Source: Pandoraea terrigena
GTDB taxonomy: Bacteria; Pseudomonadota; Gammaproteobacteria; Burkholderiales; Burkholderiaceae
Assembly (NCBI RefSeq): GCF_902459705.1
Contig: NZ_CABPRU010000013.1
Span: 1 to 64,000 of the forward strand
Reading direction: 5' to 3'
Length of the DNA: 64,000 bases
In this document: one piece after another, positions 44,909-54,474 of the stretch
How the letters are laid out: every line of letters begins with the position of its first letter
How positions within the stretch are numbered: the stretch's first letter is position 1
The notes under the pieces: generated by a model
The model's database searches: none
What the model was told of the DNA's origin: nothing
What the model saw: only the letters and a program-made list of their open reading frames with translations
Position numbers and translations under genes: made by a program

Positions 44909-45556
44909 ATGAACAAATTTCTGGTGACGGCGCTCTCGGCCGTCGCATTCAGCGGCATCGGCGTCGCATCCAGCGCCTGGGCACAGGCGAGCAGCAACAA
45001 TCCGAATGACCTGGTGAAGACGGCGGTCGAGACGGTCGTCAAGGCGGCCAAGGCCGACGCGGCAGCCCGCGACGGCGATGTCGCCGCCACCGCCCGTGTC
45101 GTGGCCCGCGACTTCCTGCCCTATACCGATTTCCATCGGACCACGCGCTACGCCGTCGGCCCAAAGGCGTTCGACGCGGCCACCCCGGCCCAGCAGCAGC
45201 AGGTCTTCGAACAATTTCAGCAGTTGCTCGTGAACACCTTCGCGCTGCAACTCTCTCAGGTGCGCGGCACCCAGATCGCGTTCAAGTTCACGCCGGCGAA
45301 ATTGACCGCGAGCAGCAGCGACGTGGTGGTGGGCGCCTCGGTCAGTGGCACAGGCGACAACCTGTCGGTAGCCTATCGACTGGTGAAGACCAACAAGGGC
45401 TGGAAGATCTACGACATCAACATGATGGGCGAGAACGTGGCGAACGCGTGGCTCATCCAGTTGTACCAGCCGCAATTCAAGGCGCGCATCGCCCAGGGCG
45501 GCATCGACGGCCTGGTGACTTACCTGCGCGACAAGAACGCACGTTTCGGCAAGTAA
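44909..45556 (+). CDS. hpnM: HpnM, MlaC-like periplasmic lipid-binding protein
   Basis: A 215-residue exported protein. The signal peptide covers residues 1-26 (FLVTALSAVAFSGIGV, cut after SSAWA). The mature part is an MlaC/Ttg2D domain: DFLPYTDFHRTTRYAVG, QQQVFEQFQQLLVNTFA, WKIYDINMMGENV and RIAQGGIDGLVTYL are typical. MlaC proteins carry lipids across the periplasm; in hopanoid loci the homologue is HpnM. It starts the plus-strand hpnM-ispH-hpnH-hpnA-hpnB series and is divergent from hpnN, so import/export partners share one intergenic region. The longer open frame upstream is not supported. Confidence 0.87.
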   Translation: MNKFLVTALSAVAFSGIGVASSAWAQASSNNPNDLVKTAVETVVKAAKADAAARDGDVAATARVVARDFLPYTDFHRTTRYAVGPKAFDAATPAQQQQVFEQFQQLLVNTFALQLSQVRGTQIAFKFTPAKLTASSSDVVVGASVSGTGDNLSVAYRLVKTNKGWKIYDINMMGENVANAWLIQLYQPQFKARIAQGGIDGLVTYLRDKNARFGK

Positions 45557-45571
45557 AATCAACGGCTTGAC

Positions 45572-45611
45572 GACGCCCGCCGTGCCCGGCGCCGCCGGGC
45601 CGGGGGGCGTC
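45572..45611 (+). other. Strong GC hairpin after hpnM
   Basis: Nested inverted repeats GACGCCC/GGGCGTC (outer) and GCCCGGC/GCCGGGC with a 3-nt loop (inner) lie 16 bp past the hpnM stop. There is no T-run, so it is not a classic terminator; it could protect the hpnM mRNA end or attenuate. The remaining gap to ispH (to 45895) contains a TACAAT -10-like element at 45737 and no gene. Confidence 0.5.
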
Positions 45612-45895
45612 AGCGGCAACTGGGTGGCACCTTCGGCGCAAATCCGAGCCCGATGCGCGCCGATTCGTCAACTTTCAAGCAACATGCGCTGGTCTCTCCC
45701 TACCGGGGGTGATCAGCACCATTTGGCGACGGCGGTTACAATCGTCGCTTGTCAAACGACCGGACGGCGGTCCCCCCAAGGGTGCGCGCGAATTGCCATC
45801 GACACTGGCGCCGCGTGCCCCACGAGACCATGGCGATCAAGACATGGACACTCGATCGGAACCGCCATCCCGGCCGACCTGAGCCGGAGAGCTGA

Positions 45896-46855
45896 ATGCA
45901 AGTCTTCCTTGCCCAACCCCGCGGTTTTTGTGCGGGTGTCATACGTGCCATCGAGATCGTGGAACGCGCCCTGGAAAAATATGGCGCCCCGGTCTACGTG
46001 CGCCATGAGATCGTCCACAACAAGCACGTGGTCGATTCGCTCAAGGCCAAGGGTGCGCGCTTCATCGACGAATTGTCCGAAGCCCCGGCGGGCGCGGTCA
46101 CCATTTTCAGTGCGCATGGCGTGGCACGCGTCGTCGAACAGGAAGCGCAGGCGCGCGGCCTGCGGGTACTCAATGCCACCTGCCCGCTCGTCACCAAAGT
46201 GCACCTGCAAGGCAAGAATTACGTGTCGGCCGGGCGCAACGTCATCCTGATCGGACACGCCGGCCATCCGGAAGTCGAGGGCACGATGGGCCAGATCGAT
46301 GGTCCCGTGCATCTCGTCCAGACCGAGCGCGACGTCGGCGCGCTGCCGCTGGCCGTCGACACCCCGGTCTCGTACGTGACGCAGACCACGCTGTCGGTCG
46401 ACGAGACTCGCGGTATCATTGCTGCGCTGCACGGTCGCTTTACCGATATCGTCGGCCCGGACACCAAGGACATCTGCTACGCCACGCAAAACCGCCAGAC
46501 CGCCGTGCGCGAGCTGTGCGAGCGCGTGGACGTGCTGATCGTGGTGGGCGCGACGAACAGCTCGAACTCGAACCGCCTGCGTGAAATCGGCGCCGAAATG
46601 GGGTTGCCGAGCTATCTCGTGGCCGACGGCACCGGGGTCGATCCGGCATGGGTGCGCGGCCAGGCCCGCATTGGCATCACCGCCGGGGCGTCCGCGCCCG
46701 AGCGCATGGTCGAAGACGTGATCGACGCGCTGCGTCGCATCGACACCGTCGAAGTGACTCTCATGGACGGCATCGAGGAAACCATCCAGTTTCGCCTGCC
46801 GTCGGAACTGACCAAAGACGAGCCGGTCGCCGCGCCACAAGCGGTCGCCGGCTAA
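45896..46855 (+). CDS. ispH: 4-Hydroxy-3-methylbut-2-enyl diphosphate reductase
   Basis: A 319-residue iron-sulfur enzyme, last step of the MEP pathway, giving IPP and DMAPP. The three cluster cysteines are C12 (GFCAGV), C96 (NATCPLV) and C194 (KDICYATQ); the catalytic E126 (GHPEVEG) is in place. It sits directly before hpnH, 23 bp apart. The fkpB-type peptidyl-prolyl isomerase gene often found upstream of ispH is absent, so this may be a hopanoid-dedicated copy. Confidence 0.94.
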   Translation: MQVFLAQPRGFCAGVIRAIEIVERALEKYGAPVYVRHEIVHNKHVVDSLKAKGARFIDELSEAPAGAVTIFSAHGVARVVEQEAQARGLRVLNATCPLVTKVHLQGKNYVSAGRNVILIGHAGHPEVEGTMGQIDGPVHLVQTERDVGALPLAVDTPVSYVTQTTLSVDETRGIIAALHGRFTDIVGPDTKDICYATQNRQTAVRELCERVDVLIVVGATNSSNSNRLREIGAEMGLPSYLVADGTGVDPAWVRGQARIGITAGASAPERMVEDVIDALRRIDTVEVTLMDGIEETIQFRLPSELTKDEPVAAPQAVAG

Positions 46856-46878
46856 CGCATTACGAACAGGAGCCGAAC

Positions 46879-48000
46879 TTGGCCATCCCCTTCCTGCAAC
46901 AGGCGTATGTTGGCGCCTACCTGATGAAACAACGCTTCAAGGGCAACAAGCGCTACCCGCTGGTGCTGATGCTCGAACCGTTGTTCCGCTGCAATCTCGC
47001 CTGCTCGGGCTGTGGCAAGATCGACTATCCGGATCCCATCCTGAACCAGCGCGTCTCGCTCAAGGACTCGCTCGATGCCGTGGACGAATGCGGTGCGCCG
47101 GTGGTCTCGATTGCCGGCGGCGAGCCGTTGCTGCACAAGGAAATGCCCGAAATCGTCAAGGGCATCATCGCGCGCAAGAAGTTCGTCTATCTGTGCACGA
47201 ACGCGCTGCTGCTCGAGAAGAAGATCGACGACTACGAGCCAAGTCCGTTCTTCGTGTGGTCGATTCACCTCGACGGCGACCGTGAAATGCACGACGCCGC
47301 CGTGTCGCAAGACGGCGTGTACGAGCGTGCCGTGGCCGCCATCAAGCTGGCCAAGTCGCGCGGCTTCCGCGTGAACATCAACTGCACGCTGTTCAACAAT
47401 GCCGATCCGGAAAAGGTCGCCAGGTTCTTCGATTCGACGAAGGACATGGGCCTCGACGGGATTACCGTGTCGCCGGGCTACGCCTACGAGCGCGCCCCGG
47501 ACCAGCAGCACTTCCTGAACCGCTCGAAGACCAAGCAACTGTTCCGCGACATTCTCAAGCGCGGCAACGGCGGCAAGAACTGGACCTTCAGCCAGTCGAG
47601 CCTGTTCCTCGACTTCCTCGCCGGCAACCGTTCATACCACTGCACGCCGTGGGGCAACCCGACGCGCACCGTGTTCGGCTGGCAGCGTCCGTGCTACCTG
47701 CTTGGCGAAGGCTATGCCAAGACGTACACGGAACTGATGAACACCACCGACTGGGACAAGTACGGCGTGGGCAACTACGAGAAGTGTGCCGACTGCATGG
47801 TGCACAGCGGTTTCGAAGCCACGGCGGTAAACGAGACGATGTCGCATCCGCTGCGCGCGCTGGGCGTGGCCCTCAAGGGGGTGCGCACCGACGGCGCGAT
47901 GGCCGACGACATCTCCTTCGCCAAGCAACGCCCGGCCGAATACGTGTTCTCCAAGCACGTCGAGATCAAGCTCGACGAACTGCGCCGGGCCAAGGCGTAA
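46879..48000 (+). CDS. hpnH: Adenosyl-hopene transferase HpnH (radical SAM)
   Basis: A 373-residue radical SAM enzyme that adds a 5'-deoxyadenosyl group to diploptene, giving adenosylhopane. The cluster motif C38-x3-C42-x2-C45 (CNLACSGC) and AGGEPLL follow an N-terminus AIPFLQQAYVGAYL that is nearly invariant in HpnH. Translation starts at TTG 46879: AGGAG lies 6 nt upstream, and no ATG fits. A C-terminal CADCMVHSGFEATAV region carries more cysteines typical of the family. It abuts hpnA with no gap. Confidence 0.95.
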   Translation: MAIPFLQQAYVGAYLMKQRFKGNKRYPLVLMLEPLFRCNLACSGCGKIDYPDPILNQRVSLKDSLDAVDECGAPVVSIAGGEPLLHKEMPEIVKGIIARKKFVYLCTNALLLEKKIDDYEPSPFFVWSIHLDGDREMHDAAVSQDGVYERAVAAIKLAKSRGFRVNINCTLFNNADPEKVARFFDSTKDMGLDGITVSPGYAYERAPDQQHFLNRSKTKQLFRDILKRGNGGKNWTFSQSSLFLDFLAGNRSYHCTPWGNPTRTVFGWQRPCYLLGEGYAKTYTELMNTTDWDKYGVGNYEKCADCMVHSGFEATAVNETMSHPLRALGVALKGVRTDGAMADDISFAKQRPAEYVFSKHVEIKLDELRRAKA

Positions 48001-48996
48001 ATGCCATCGCGTGTCCTGGTCACCGGCGCCTCCGGGTTTGTCGGTTCCGCCGTCGCACGCACGGCGCTCGCGCGCGGCCATGAGGTTCGCCTGCTGGTGC
48101 GCGGCACCAGTCCGCGCGCGAACCTCGCCGACCTGCCCGTCGAGGTCGTGGAAGGCGATATGCGCGACGCGGCGTCAATGCAGCGCGCACTCGCCGGCGT
48201 GGACGCGCTGCTCCACGTGGCCGCCGACTACCGTCTTTGGGCGAAAGACCCCAACGACATCATGCGGGCCAATATCGAAGGCACGCGCACGGTGATGGAA
48301 GCCGCGCTGCGCGCAGGCGTCGGGCGCGTGGTCTACACCAGCAGTGTTGCCACGCTGCGGGTGCACGACGCCGTCGGCCCGGTCGACGAAACCTCCCCCA
48401 ACGACGAAGCCACGACCATCGGCGTCTACAAGCGCAGCAAGGTCGCGGCCGAGCGTCTGGTCGAGCGGATGATCGCAAACGACGGCCTGCCCGCCGTGAT
48501 CGTCAATCCGTCCACGCCCATCGGGCCGCGTGACATCAAGCCCACGCCGACGGGACGCATCATCGTCGAGGCCGCGCAGGGCAAGATCCCCGCGTTCGTC
48601 GATACGGGCCTGAACCTCGTGCACGTCGACGACTGCGCCGAAGGCCATCTGCTCGCCCTTGAGCACGGCCGCATCGGCGAGCGCTACATCCTTGGCGGCG
48701 ACGACGTACCGCTGCGCGACATGCTCGCCAGCATCGCGGACATGGTGGGGCGCCGCGCCCCGAAGATCGCCCTGCCGCGCTGGCCGCTCTATCCGCTCGC
48801 CATGGCGGCGCAGGGCGTCGCACGCTTCACCGGCAAAGAACCGTTCGTCACGGTCGATGGCTTGAAGATGTCGCGGTACCAGATGTACTTCTCGTCCGCG
48901 AAGGCGAAGCGCGACCTCGGCTACGCCGCCCGTCCCTACGCCACAGGCCTGCAAGACGCGCTCGCCTGGTTTGGCAATGCCGGATATCTGACATGA
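48001..48996 (+). CDS. hpnA: Hopanoid-associated sugar epimerase HpnA
   Basis: A 331-residue extended SDR. VLVTGASGFVGSAVA is the NAD(P) loop, YTSSVATL gives the catalytic Ser/Thr region and YKRSKVAAE the Tyr-x3-Lys pair; the family HpnA is found in hopanoid loci across proteobacteria, with no proven reaction. It starts at the base after the hpnH stop and overlaps hpnB by four bases, so all three are co-translated. A role on the sugar-derived side chain is inferred. Confidence 0.9.
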   Translation: MPSRVLVTGASGFVGSAVARTALARGHEVRLLVRGTSPRANLADLPVEVVEGDMRDAASMQRALAGVDALLHVAADYRLWAKDPNDIMRANIEGTRTVMEAALRAGVGRVVYTSSVATLRVHDAVGPVDETSPNDEATTIGVYKRSKVAAERLVERMIANDGLPAVIVNPSTPIGPRDIKPTPTGRIIVEAAQGKIPAFVDTGLNLVHVDDCAEGHLLALEHGRIGERYILGGDDVPLRDMLASIADMVGRRAPKIALPRWPLYPLAMAAQGVARFTGKEPFVTVDGLKMSRYQMYFSSAKAKRDLGYAARPYATGLQDALAWFGNAGYLT

Positions 48997-50195
48997 CGGT
49001 TCTGGCCTGGATCGCCGCGCTGTCGCTGGGCATCTGGATCTACCTGCTGAGTTCCCAGGGCGGCTTCTGGCGCGCGCGCGAGCGCGACGATAGCGATGAA
49101 GACCGTCTGCCCGTGCCCGACGTCTGGCCTGCGGTGGCAGTGATCATTCCCGCGCGCAACGAGGCGGAATCGATTGGCCAGGTCGTGGCGTCGCTGTGTC
49201 GCCAGGACTATGCCGGACGGCTGCGCATCGTGGTCGTCGACGACCAGAGCAACGACGGCACGGCCGATCTCGCGCGCGAAGCGGCCACGCAGGCGGCCGC
49301 CGACGGCTTCACGCGCCGCGTGGACGTGCTCGGCGGCCAGCCCCTGCCCGCCGGCTGGACCGGCAAGCTGTGGGCGGTGCGCCAGGGGGTCGCGTTCGCG
49401 AGCGACCCCGCTACGAACGACGATGGGACCGCCCCCGATTACCTCCTGCATACCGACGCCGACATCGCGCATTCGCCGGAGAACGTGCGTCGTCTGGTCA
49501 CGCGTGCCGAAGGCGATGGCCGCGTGCTCGTCTCGCTCATGGCGAAGCTGCGCTGCACCGCCTGGTTCGAGCGCACGCTGATTCCCGCGTTTGTGCTGTT
49601 CTTCCAGATGCTCTACCCGTTCGCGTGGGTCAACGATCCGAAGAAACGCATGGCGGCGGCCGCAGGCGGATGCATGCTGATCCATCGCGCGTCGCTCGAA
49701 GCCGGTGGCGGTATCGAAGCCATTCGCGACGAGATCATCGACGACTGCGCCATGGGACGCCTGCTCAAGCAGCAAGGCGCGATCTGGCTGGGGCTGACGG
49801 AGCGCGCCGTGAGCGTGCGTCCCTACGACAACCTTGGCGAGATTCGCAAGATGGTGTCGCGCACGGCCTACGCGCAGTTGCAATACTCGCCCGTGCTGCT
49901 TGCGGGCACGCTCGCCTCGCTGCTGCTCACGTTCATCGTGCCGCCCGTCATGACGATCTTCGCAACGGGCATTGCCCAGTGGCTGGGCCTGTTCGCCTGG
50001 ATGGCGATGACGCTGGCCTACCTGCCGATGTTGCGCTTCTACCGTCAGCCGTCGGGCTTCGGACCGTTGCTGCCGCTCGTCGCCGCGCTCTACACCGTCT
50101 TCACATTCGACTCGGCGCTGCAGCACTGGCGCGGACGTGGCGGCATGTGGAAGGGGCGCGCCCAGGCGCGCGGGCAACAATCGTCGGACGCTTGA
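48993..50195 (+). CDS. hpnB: Hopene-associated glycosyltransferase HpnB
   Basis: A 400-residue membrane GT2 enzyme. One N-terminal helix (LAWIAALSLGIWIYLL) is followed by the catalytic domain with VIIPARNEAESI, VDDQSNDGT, HTDADIAH (DxD) and the QxxRW-like region, then three or four C-terminal helices. HpnB is regularly coupled to HpnA in hopanoid clusters; its sugar donor is unknown. It ends the plus-strand series and faces hpnG across a bidirectional terminator. Confidence 0.9.
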   Translation: MTVLAWIAALSLGIWIYLLSSQGGFWRARERDDSDEDRLPVPDVWPAVAVIIPARNEAESIGQVVASLCRQDYAGRLRIVVVDDQSNDGTADLAREAATQAAADGFTRRVDVLGGQPLPAGWTGKLWAVRQGVAFASDPATNDDGTAPDYLLHTDADIAHSPENVRRLVTRAEGDGRVLVSLMAKLRCTAWFERTLIPAFVLFFQMLYPFAWVNDPKKRMAAAAGGCMLIHRASLEAGGGIEAIRDEIIDDCAMGRLLKQQGAIWLGLTERAVSVRPYDNLGEIRKMVSRTAYAQLQYSPVLLAGTLASLLLTFIVPPVMTIFATGIAQWLGLFAWMAMTLAYLPMLRFYRQPSGFGPLLPLVAALYTVFTFDSALQHWRGRGGMWKGRAQARGQQSSDA

Positions 50196-50224
50196 ACCGG
50201 GATACCCACCGCAGCGGTCCGCAA

Positions 50225-50264
50225 CAAAAAGCCAGCCCGTCGGCAACGACGCGCTGGCTTTTTG
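50225..50264. terminator. Bidirectional terminator between hpnB and hpnG
   Basis: CAAAAAGCCAGC pairs with GCTGGCTTTTTG (12 bp), and an inner CGTCG/CGACG stem with a GCAA tetraloop extends it past one mismatch. The A and T runs at the stem base serve both strands. Confidence 0.9.
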
Positions 50265-50307
50265 ATGACCGCCGGCGGGCAGAGAATGGCGCGGAACGAC
50301 GCTGTGA

Positions 50308-51018
50308 TCAAATGCCTGCGGCCACCGCGCCAAATCCGTCGCCCAGTTCGAGGGTGACGATCCGGCGTCCGTGACGCATGGCCTGTCTGGCGCGGCTGGC
50401 GTCTTTCCCGACGCGCAACAGCGCCGGCAACTGCCGCGGATTGACGGCGAGCGAGCGCAGCACGCCGAGGATATCGGTGGAGCCATCGCTGCGAAGCCCG
50501 GCCAGCGCCGCGGGAGGGAGCGAGCGTTCTGCCGGATCGATCACCACGCGGGCGGCCACGAACGGCAGTCCATGCGCGTGTGCCACGCGTGCCACGATGT
50601 GGGACTCCATGTCGGCCGCCGCCGCCCCGCTCTCGCGCCACAGCGCGGCCTTGTCATCGGCCGTCACGACAGGTGCGGTCACACCGGCCAGATCGGCACG
50701 CAAGGCGTCGGGCATGGCGCGACGCAGTGCATTGGCCCAGGCCGCGCAGGACAGATATGCGTGCGCCTGCTGGGGCATATCGAGCACGTTGTGCGCAATC
50801 ACCCACTGCCCGGGCGTCACGCCGGGCCTCAACCCGCCCGCCGTGCCGAAACTCACCAGCCCACGCGCGCCGTCAGGCGCCATCGCGGCCTCCAGGTCGG
50901 ACGCAAGCGTGTGGTTCTGCGCGCAGACCACGACCACCCCGTCACCGCGCGCGATGCGGGCTTCGAAGGGCATGCCGGTCACCACGATGATGGGCGGGGT
51001 CATGGGGGACGGAGTCAT
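50308..51018 (-). CDS. hpnG: Adenosylhopane nucleosidase HpnG
   Basis: A 236-residue protein of the nucleoside phosphorylase/MTAN fold. VVVTGMPFEARIA, LVSFGTAGGL, and the ADMESHIVARVA stretch (family ME-E active-site region) are visible. HpnG removes adenine from adenosylhopane to give ribosylhopane, so it acts directly after HpnH. It begins 9 bp after the squalene-hopene cyclase stop and is the last gene of the minus-strand hpnD-hpnE-shc-hpnG operon. MTPP at 51003 is an alternative start. Confidence 0.88.
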   Translation of the reverse strand: MTPSPMTPPIIVVTGMPFEARIARGDGVVVVCAQNHTLASDLEAAMAPDGARGLVSFGTAGGLRPGVTPGQWVIAHNVLDMPQQAHAYLSCAAWANALRRAMPDALRADLAGVTAPVVTADDKAALWRESGAAAADMESHIVARVAHAHGLPFVAARVVIDPAERSLPPAALAGLRSDGSTDILGVLRSLAVNPRQLPALLRVGKDASRARQAMRHGRRIVTLELGDGFGAVAAGI

Positions 51019-51027
51019 GGGGGCGCG

Positions 51028-53100
51028 TCACATGCCGCAGGGCACTGGACAGTGGTTGCGCACCGTCAGGTTCCGGTAGCGCGCGAGTGCCCACAGCGGG
51101 AAAAACTTGCGATAACCGTGATAACGCAGATAGAACACCCGCGGGAAACCCGTCGCCGTGTAAAGGGCTTCGTCCCACAGCCCTTCTTCATTCTGCGTGT
51201 TCAGCAGATAGTCGATGCCGCGCTTGACCGCCGGGTCGTCGGCTTGACCTGCCGCCATCAGGCCGAGTAGCGCCCACGCCGTTTGCGACGACGTGCTCGG
51301 TGCCGGCGCGTAGCCCCGATAGTCGAGCTTGTAGCTCTCGCCGTCCTCGCCCCAGCCGCCGTCGGCATTCTGGATCGAGAGAAGCCACTGCGCCGCGCGC
51401 GCCATTGCCGGATGCGACGGCGACACCCCCGCCGCCTGCAAGCCGCACATCGCCGACCACGTGCCGTACACGAAATTCATGCCCCAGCGGCCGTACCAAC
51501 TGCCGTCGGCTTCCTGATCGTCGAGGATGTATTTCAACGCCAGGTCGGCCGACGCCTTGCGCTGTGGCGATGGCGGCAACTGCGCGAGCATCGACAGGCA
51601 TCGCGCGGAGACGTCCACCGTCGGCGGATCGAGCAAGGCCCCGTGGTCCGAGAACGGGATGCTGTTCAAATACAGATGGGTGTTTTCGGGCTCGAATGCC
51701 CCCCAGCCGCCGTTACTGCTCTGCATGCCGATGACCCACTCCGTGCCGCGATCGATGGCATGACGCATCGGCCGCGAGCTCGCGTCGACCGTGTCGCTCT
51801 CGAAAGTGCCGGCCAGCTTCTCGTAACGATCCATCGCCATGGCAACCACGGCGGTGTCGTCCACATCCGGGTAGTGCGGGTTCGCGAACTGGAAGGCCCA
51901 GCCACCCGGCCGCACGTTCGGCCGGCGCGAGATCCAGTCGCCGCGCACGTCGAGGATCTGCAGCGGAATGAGCCACTTCAGCCCCTTGCCCGCCATGTCG
52001 ATGGCACGTTTGTCGCCGGTTTCCAGCAGCGCGTGAGCGGTCAGCGCGGTGTCCCACACCGGCGACAGACACGGCTGCACATAGGTCTCGTCATCGGCGG
52101 GCGTCACCAGCTTCTCGAGCGACTGACGGGCAATCGCGCGGCTCGGATGATCTTCCGGATAGCCGAGCACGTCGTACATCATGACGGCGTTGGCCATCGC
52201 GGGATAAATCGCACCGAGGCCGTCTTCGCCGTTCAGGCGTTCCTCCACGAACGCGACAGCACGCTGGATCGACGTCTCGCGCAGTTTTTTCGGAAAGAAC
52301 GGATCCAGTGCCCGCAGCACATGATCGACACCCGAGAAGCACGTGAACCAGAAGCGGCTCTGGTGCGGTGCCCGCTTGGGCGGACCAACGTCCTTGGGAC
52401 TGCCGATGAACAGCTCGTCGATGCCGACACCCTTGGGATTACGCGCGCGCGGACGCTTGGCCTGCAGCACGAGCAGCGGCACGATCACGGTGCGTGCCCA
52501 GTACGACACCTTCGACAGATGGAAGGGGAACCACTGCGGCAACAACATGATCTCGACGGGCATCATTGGCACGGCCTTCCATTCCAGTACGCCGTAGAGC
52601 GCCAGCAAGATCCGCGTGAAGACGTTCGACCGCTGCGCACCGCCGCGCGAGAGAATGGCTTCGCGGGCACGCACCATGTGCGGGGCATCGACGGGATCGC
52701 CGATCATCTTGAGCGCGAAGTACGCCTTCACGCTCGCGCTCATGTCGAACTTGCCCTGATGGAACAGCGGCCAGCCGCCGTGCTCGCCCTGGATGCGGCG
52801 CAGATAGACGGCGATCTTCGCTTCGAGTTCGGCGTCGACCGGCTCGGCCAGATGGTGACGCAGCAACACGTATTCGGCCGGAATCGTCGCGTCGGCTTCC
52901 AGTTCGAAGAGCCAGTGACCGTCGTCCTGTTGCAGGTCGAGCAATGCCGTGATCGAGCGGTCGATGCCCGTCTCGAGCGTCTGCGTCGCCATTGCCGTGC
53001 TCACCTTCTGGGCAAGCTCGGTATGCAGTTTGAGGTCCACGGCCGTGGCAGTGGCCGTGCGTCGCGCTTCCTTTTCAGAAGCATCGCGTATCGTGTCCAT
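51028..53100 (-). CDS. shc: Squalene-hopene cyclase
   Basis: A 690-residue membrane-associated triterpene cyclase that folds squalene into hopene and diplopterol. The acid motif DxDD is D412-V-D414-D415 followed by TAV; several QW repeats (for example QNADGGWGED and QSSNGGWGAFE) stabilise the alpha/alpha barrels, and PLFHQGKFDM lies in the N-terminal barrel. The extension before residue 40 is typical of Burkholderiales enzymes. It lies 120 bp after hpnE and directly before hpnG. Confidence 0.96.
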   Translation of the reverse strand: MDTIRDASEKEARRTATATAVDLKLHTELAQKVSTAMATQTLETGIDRSITALLDLQQDDGHWLFELEADATIPAEYVLLRHHLAEPVDAELEAKIAVYLRRIQGEHGGWPLFHQGKFDMSASVKAYFALKMIGDPVDAPHMVRAREAILSRGGAQRSNVFTRILLALYGVLEWKAVPMMPVEIMLLPQWFPFHLSKVSYWARTVIVPLLVLQAKRPRARNPKGVGIDELFIGSPKDVGPPKRAPHQSRFWFTCFSGVDHVLRALDPFFPKKLRETSIQRAVAFVEERLNGEDGLGAIYPAMANAVMMYDVLGYPEDHPSRAIARQSLEKLVTPADDETYVQPCLSPVWDTALTAHALLETGDKRAIDMAGKGLKWLIPLQILDVRGDWISRRPNVRPGGWAFQFANPHYPDVDDTAVVAMAMDRYEKLAGTFESDTVDASSRPMRHAIDRGTEWVIGMQSSNGGWGAFEPENTHLYLNSIPFSDHGALLDPPTVDVSARCLSMLAQLPPSPQRKASADLALKYILDDQEADGSWYGRWGMNFVYGTWSAMCGLQAAGVSPSHPAMARAAQWLLSIQNADGGWGEDGESYKLDYRGYAPAPSTSSQTAWALLGLMAAGQADDPAVKRGIDYLLNTQNEEGLWDEALYTATGFPRVFYLRYHGYRKFFPLWALARYRNLTVRNHCPVPCGM

Positions 53101-53220
53101 GGCGTTCTTGCCTACTCAAAGGCGTGTGATCGGCGCGGGGTGCGCACCGGTTAAACAGTGTCATTACAATGCGTGCCGGGTTCTGCCGCCCGGCGCGTGC
53201 GCGAGACGATTCGACAAGTC

Positions 53221-54474
53221 TCAGGCGGGGCGCAACACCTCGGCCGCCCGGTTGCCGCTGCGCAGCGCGCCTTCGATGGTCGCGGGCAGGCCGGTGGCCG
53301 TCCAGTCGCCCGCGAGCGCGAGATTGCGCCAGCGTGTGCGCGCGCCGGGGCGACGCTTGTCCTGCGCCGGCGTTGCCGCAAACGTGGCGCGCTTCTCGCG
53401 CACCAATTGCCATACCGGCATCGGCGTGGCGGGTACCTGACAGGCGTGCGCCACCTCTTCCCAGATGCGCAACGCGAGTGATTCGCGCGATTCGTCGAGC
53501 AAATGGTCGGCGCCGCTGATCGTCACCGACAACCGGCCGTCGAAAGCGAATATCCAGTCGCTCACGCCGTTCACCACGCCGATCATCGGCGGGCAGCCCG
53601 GCGGCGGCGGCACCTGGAAATGCGCGTTGACAATGGCCCGGTATTCGTCGGGCGTCGTCAGGTCCGGCACCAACGCCGCCGCCACGTTCGGCGGCACGGC
53701 CAGCACCACGGCATCGTCTGCCGCCAGCGCTTGCGGCCCGTCACCGAAATCGATCGATTCGACGCGGCTGCCGTCTGGCGCAAAGCCCAACGTCCGCACG
53801 CGGTGCTGCATCATCACACGCGCCCCCTTCGCTTCCAGGAACGCCAGCGCGGGCGTGACGAACGACGCGTCCAGACCGTCGCTCGCAATCAGCGGATGAC
53901 AGGCCTTGCCGCCCGCCGCGAGCGTCTCGCGAATGACGGCGGCCGCCATCTGCGCCGAGCCTTCGGCCGGATCGGCGTTGAGCACCGCGAGGAACAGCGG
54001 GTGAATCAAACGCTGGTAGAGCGCGGGCGGGCAACGCATCGCGTCGGTCATGGTCGCGTCGGGCCCGGCGCGCAGCAACGGCGCGAGCGACAGATAGTCA
54101 GACCACTTCGTGCCCGGCACGCGGGCGTTGTGATCGAAGATCCACCACGGCAACCGCCCTTCCGAGAGGCGCACCGTCCAGCGCTCGTCACTCGCGAGAT
54201 CGACGAACGCGAACTCCGCGCGATCGGGACCGGTCAGCGTGTGCTCGGCGCCGATGGCGCGCGTAAACTCGCGCATCGTCGTGTTGCCCGAGAGCACCAG
54301 GTGATTGCCGTTGTCGATCACGGCGTTCAACTGCGGGTCAAAGTAAGAGCGGCAGCGCCCGCCCGCCTGCGGTGCCGCCTCGTGCAGCACGACCGGCACG
54401 CCACGCGTCACAAGCCTGACCGAGGCCGCCAGGCCTGCCAGACCGGCGCCGATAACGTGAACCGTACCCGACAT
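53221..54474 (-). CDS. hpnE: Hydroxysqualene oxidoreductase HpnE
   Basis: A 417-residue FAD enzyme of the amine-oxidase/phytoene-desaturase fold. The dinucleotide loop HVIGAGLAGLAASVRL opens the protein, GGRCRSYFD follows, and the C-terminal LAGDWTATGLPATIEGALRSG contacts FAD. HpnE reduces hydroxysqualene to squalene, after HpnD and HpnC. The start is ATG 54474, whose A is shared with the hpnD stop (TGATG), so it is translationally coupled; a longer upstream frame is not needed. Confidence 0.92.
   Translation of the reverse strand: MSGTVHVIGAGLAGLAASVRLVTRGVPVVLHEAAPQAGGRCRSYFDPQLNAVIDNGNHLVLSGNTTMREFTRAIGAEHTLTGPDRAEFAFVDLASDERWTVRLSEGRLPWWIFDHNARVPGTKWSDYLSLAPLLRAGPDATMTDAMRCPPALYQRLIHPLFLAVLNADPAEGSAQMAAAVIRETLAAGGKACHPLIASDGLDASFVTPALAFLEAKGARVMMQHRVRTLGFAPDGSRVESIDFGDGPQALAADDAVVLAVPPNVAAALVPDLTTPDEYRAIVNAHFQVPPPPGCPPMIGVVNGVSDWIFAFDGRLSVTISGADHLLDESRESLALRIWEEVAHACQVPATPMPVWQLVREKRATFAATPAQDKRRPGARTRWRNLALAGDWTATGLPATIEGALRSGNRAAEVLRPA

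Noticed and set aside
51283-53154. A 623-codon open frame on the plus strand opposite shc
   Set aside because: Shc has all cyclase motifs on the minus strand, and the opposite translation is Arg/His-rich with no recognisable family.
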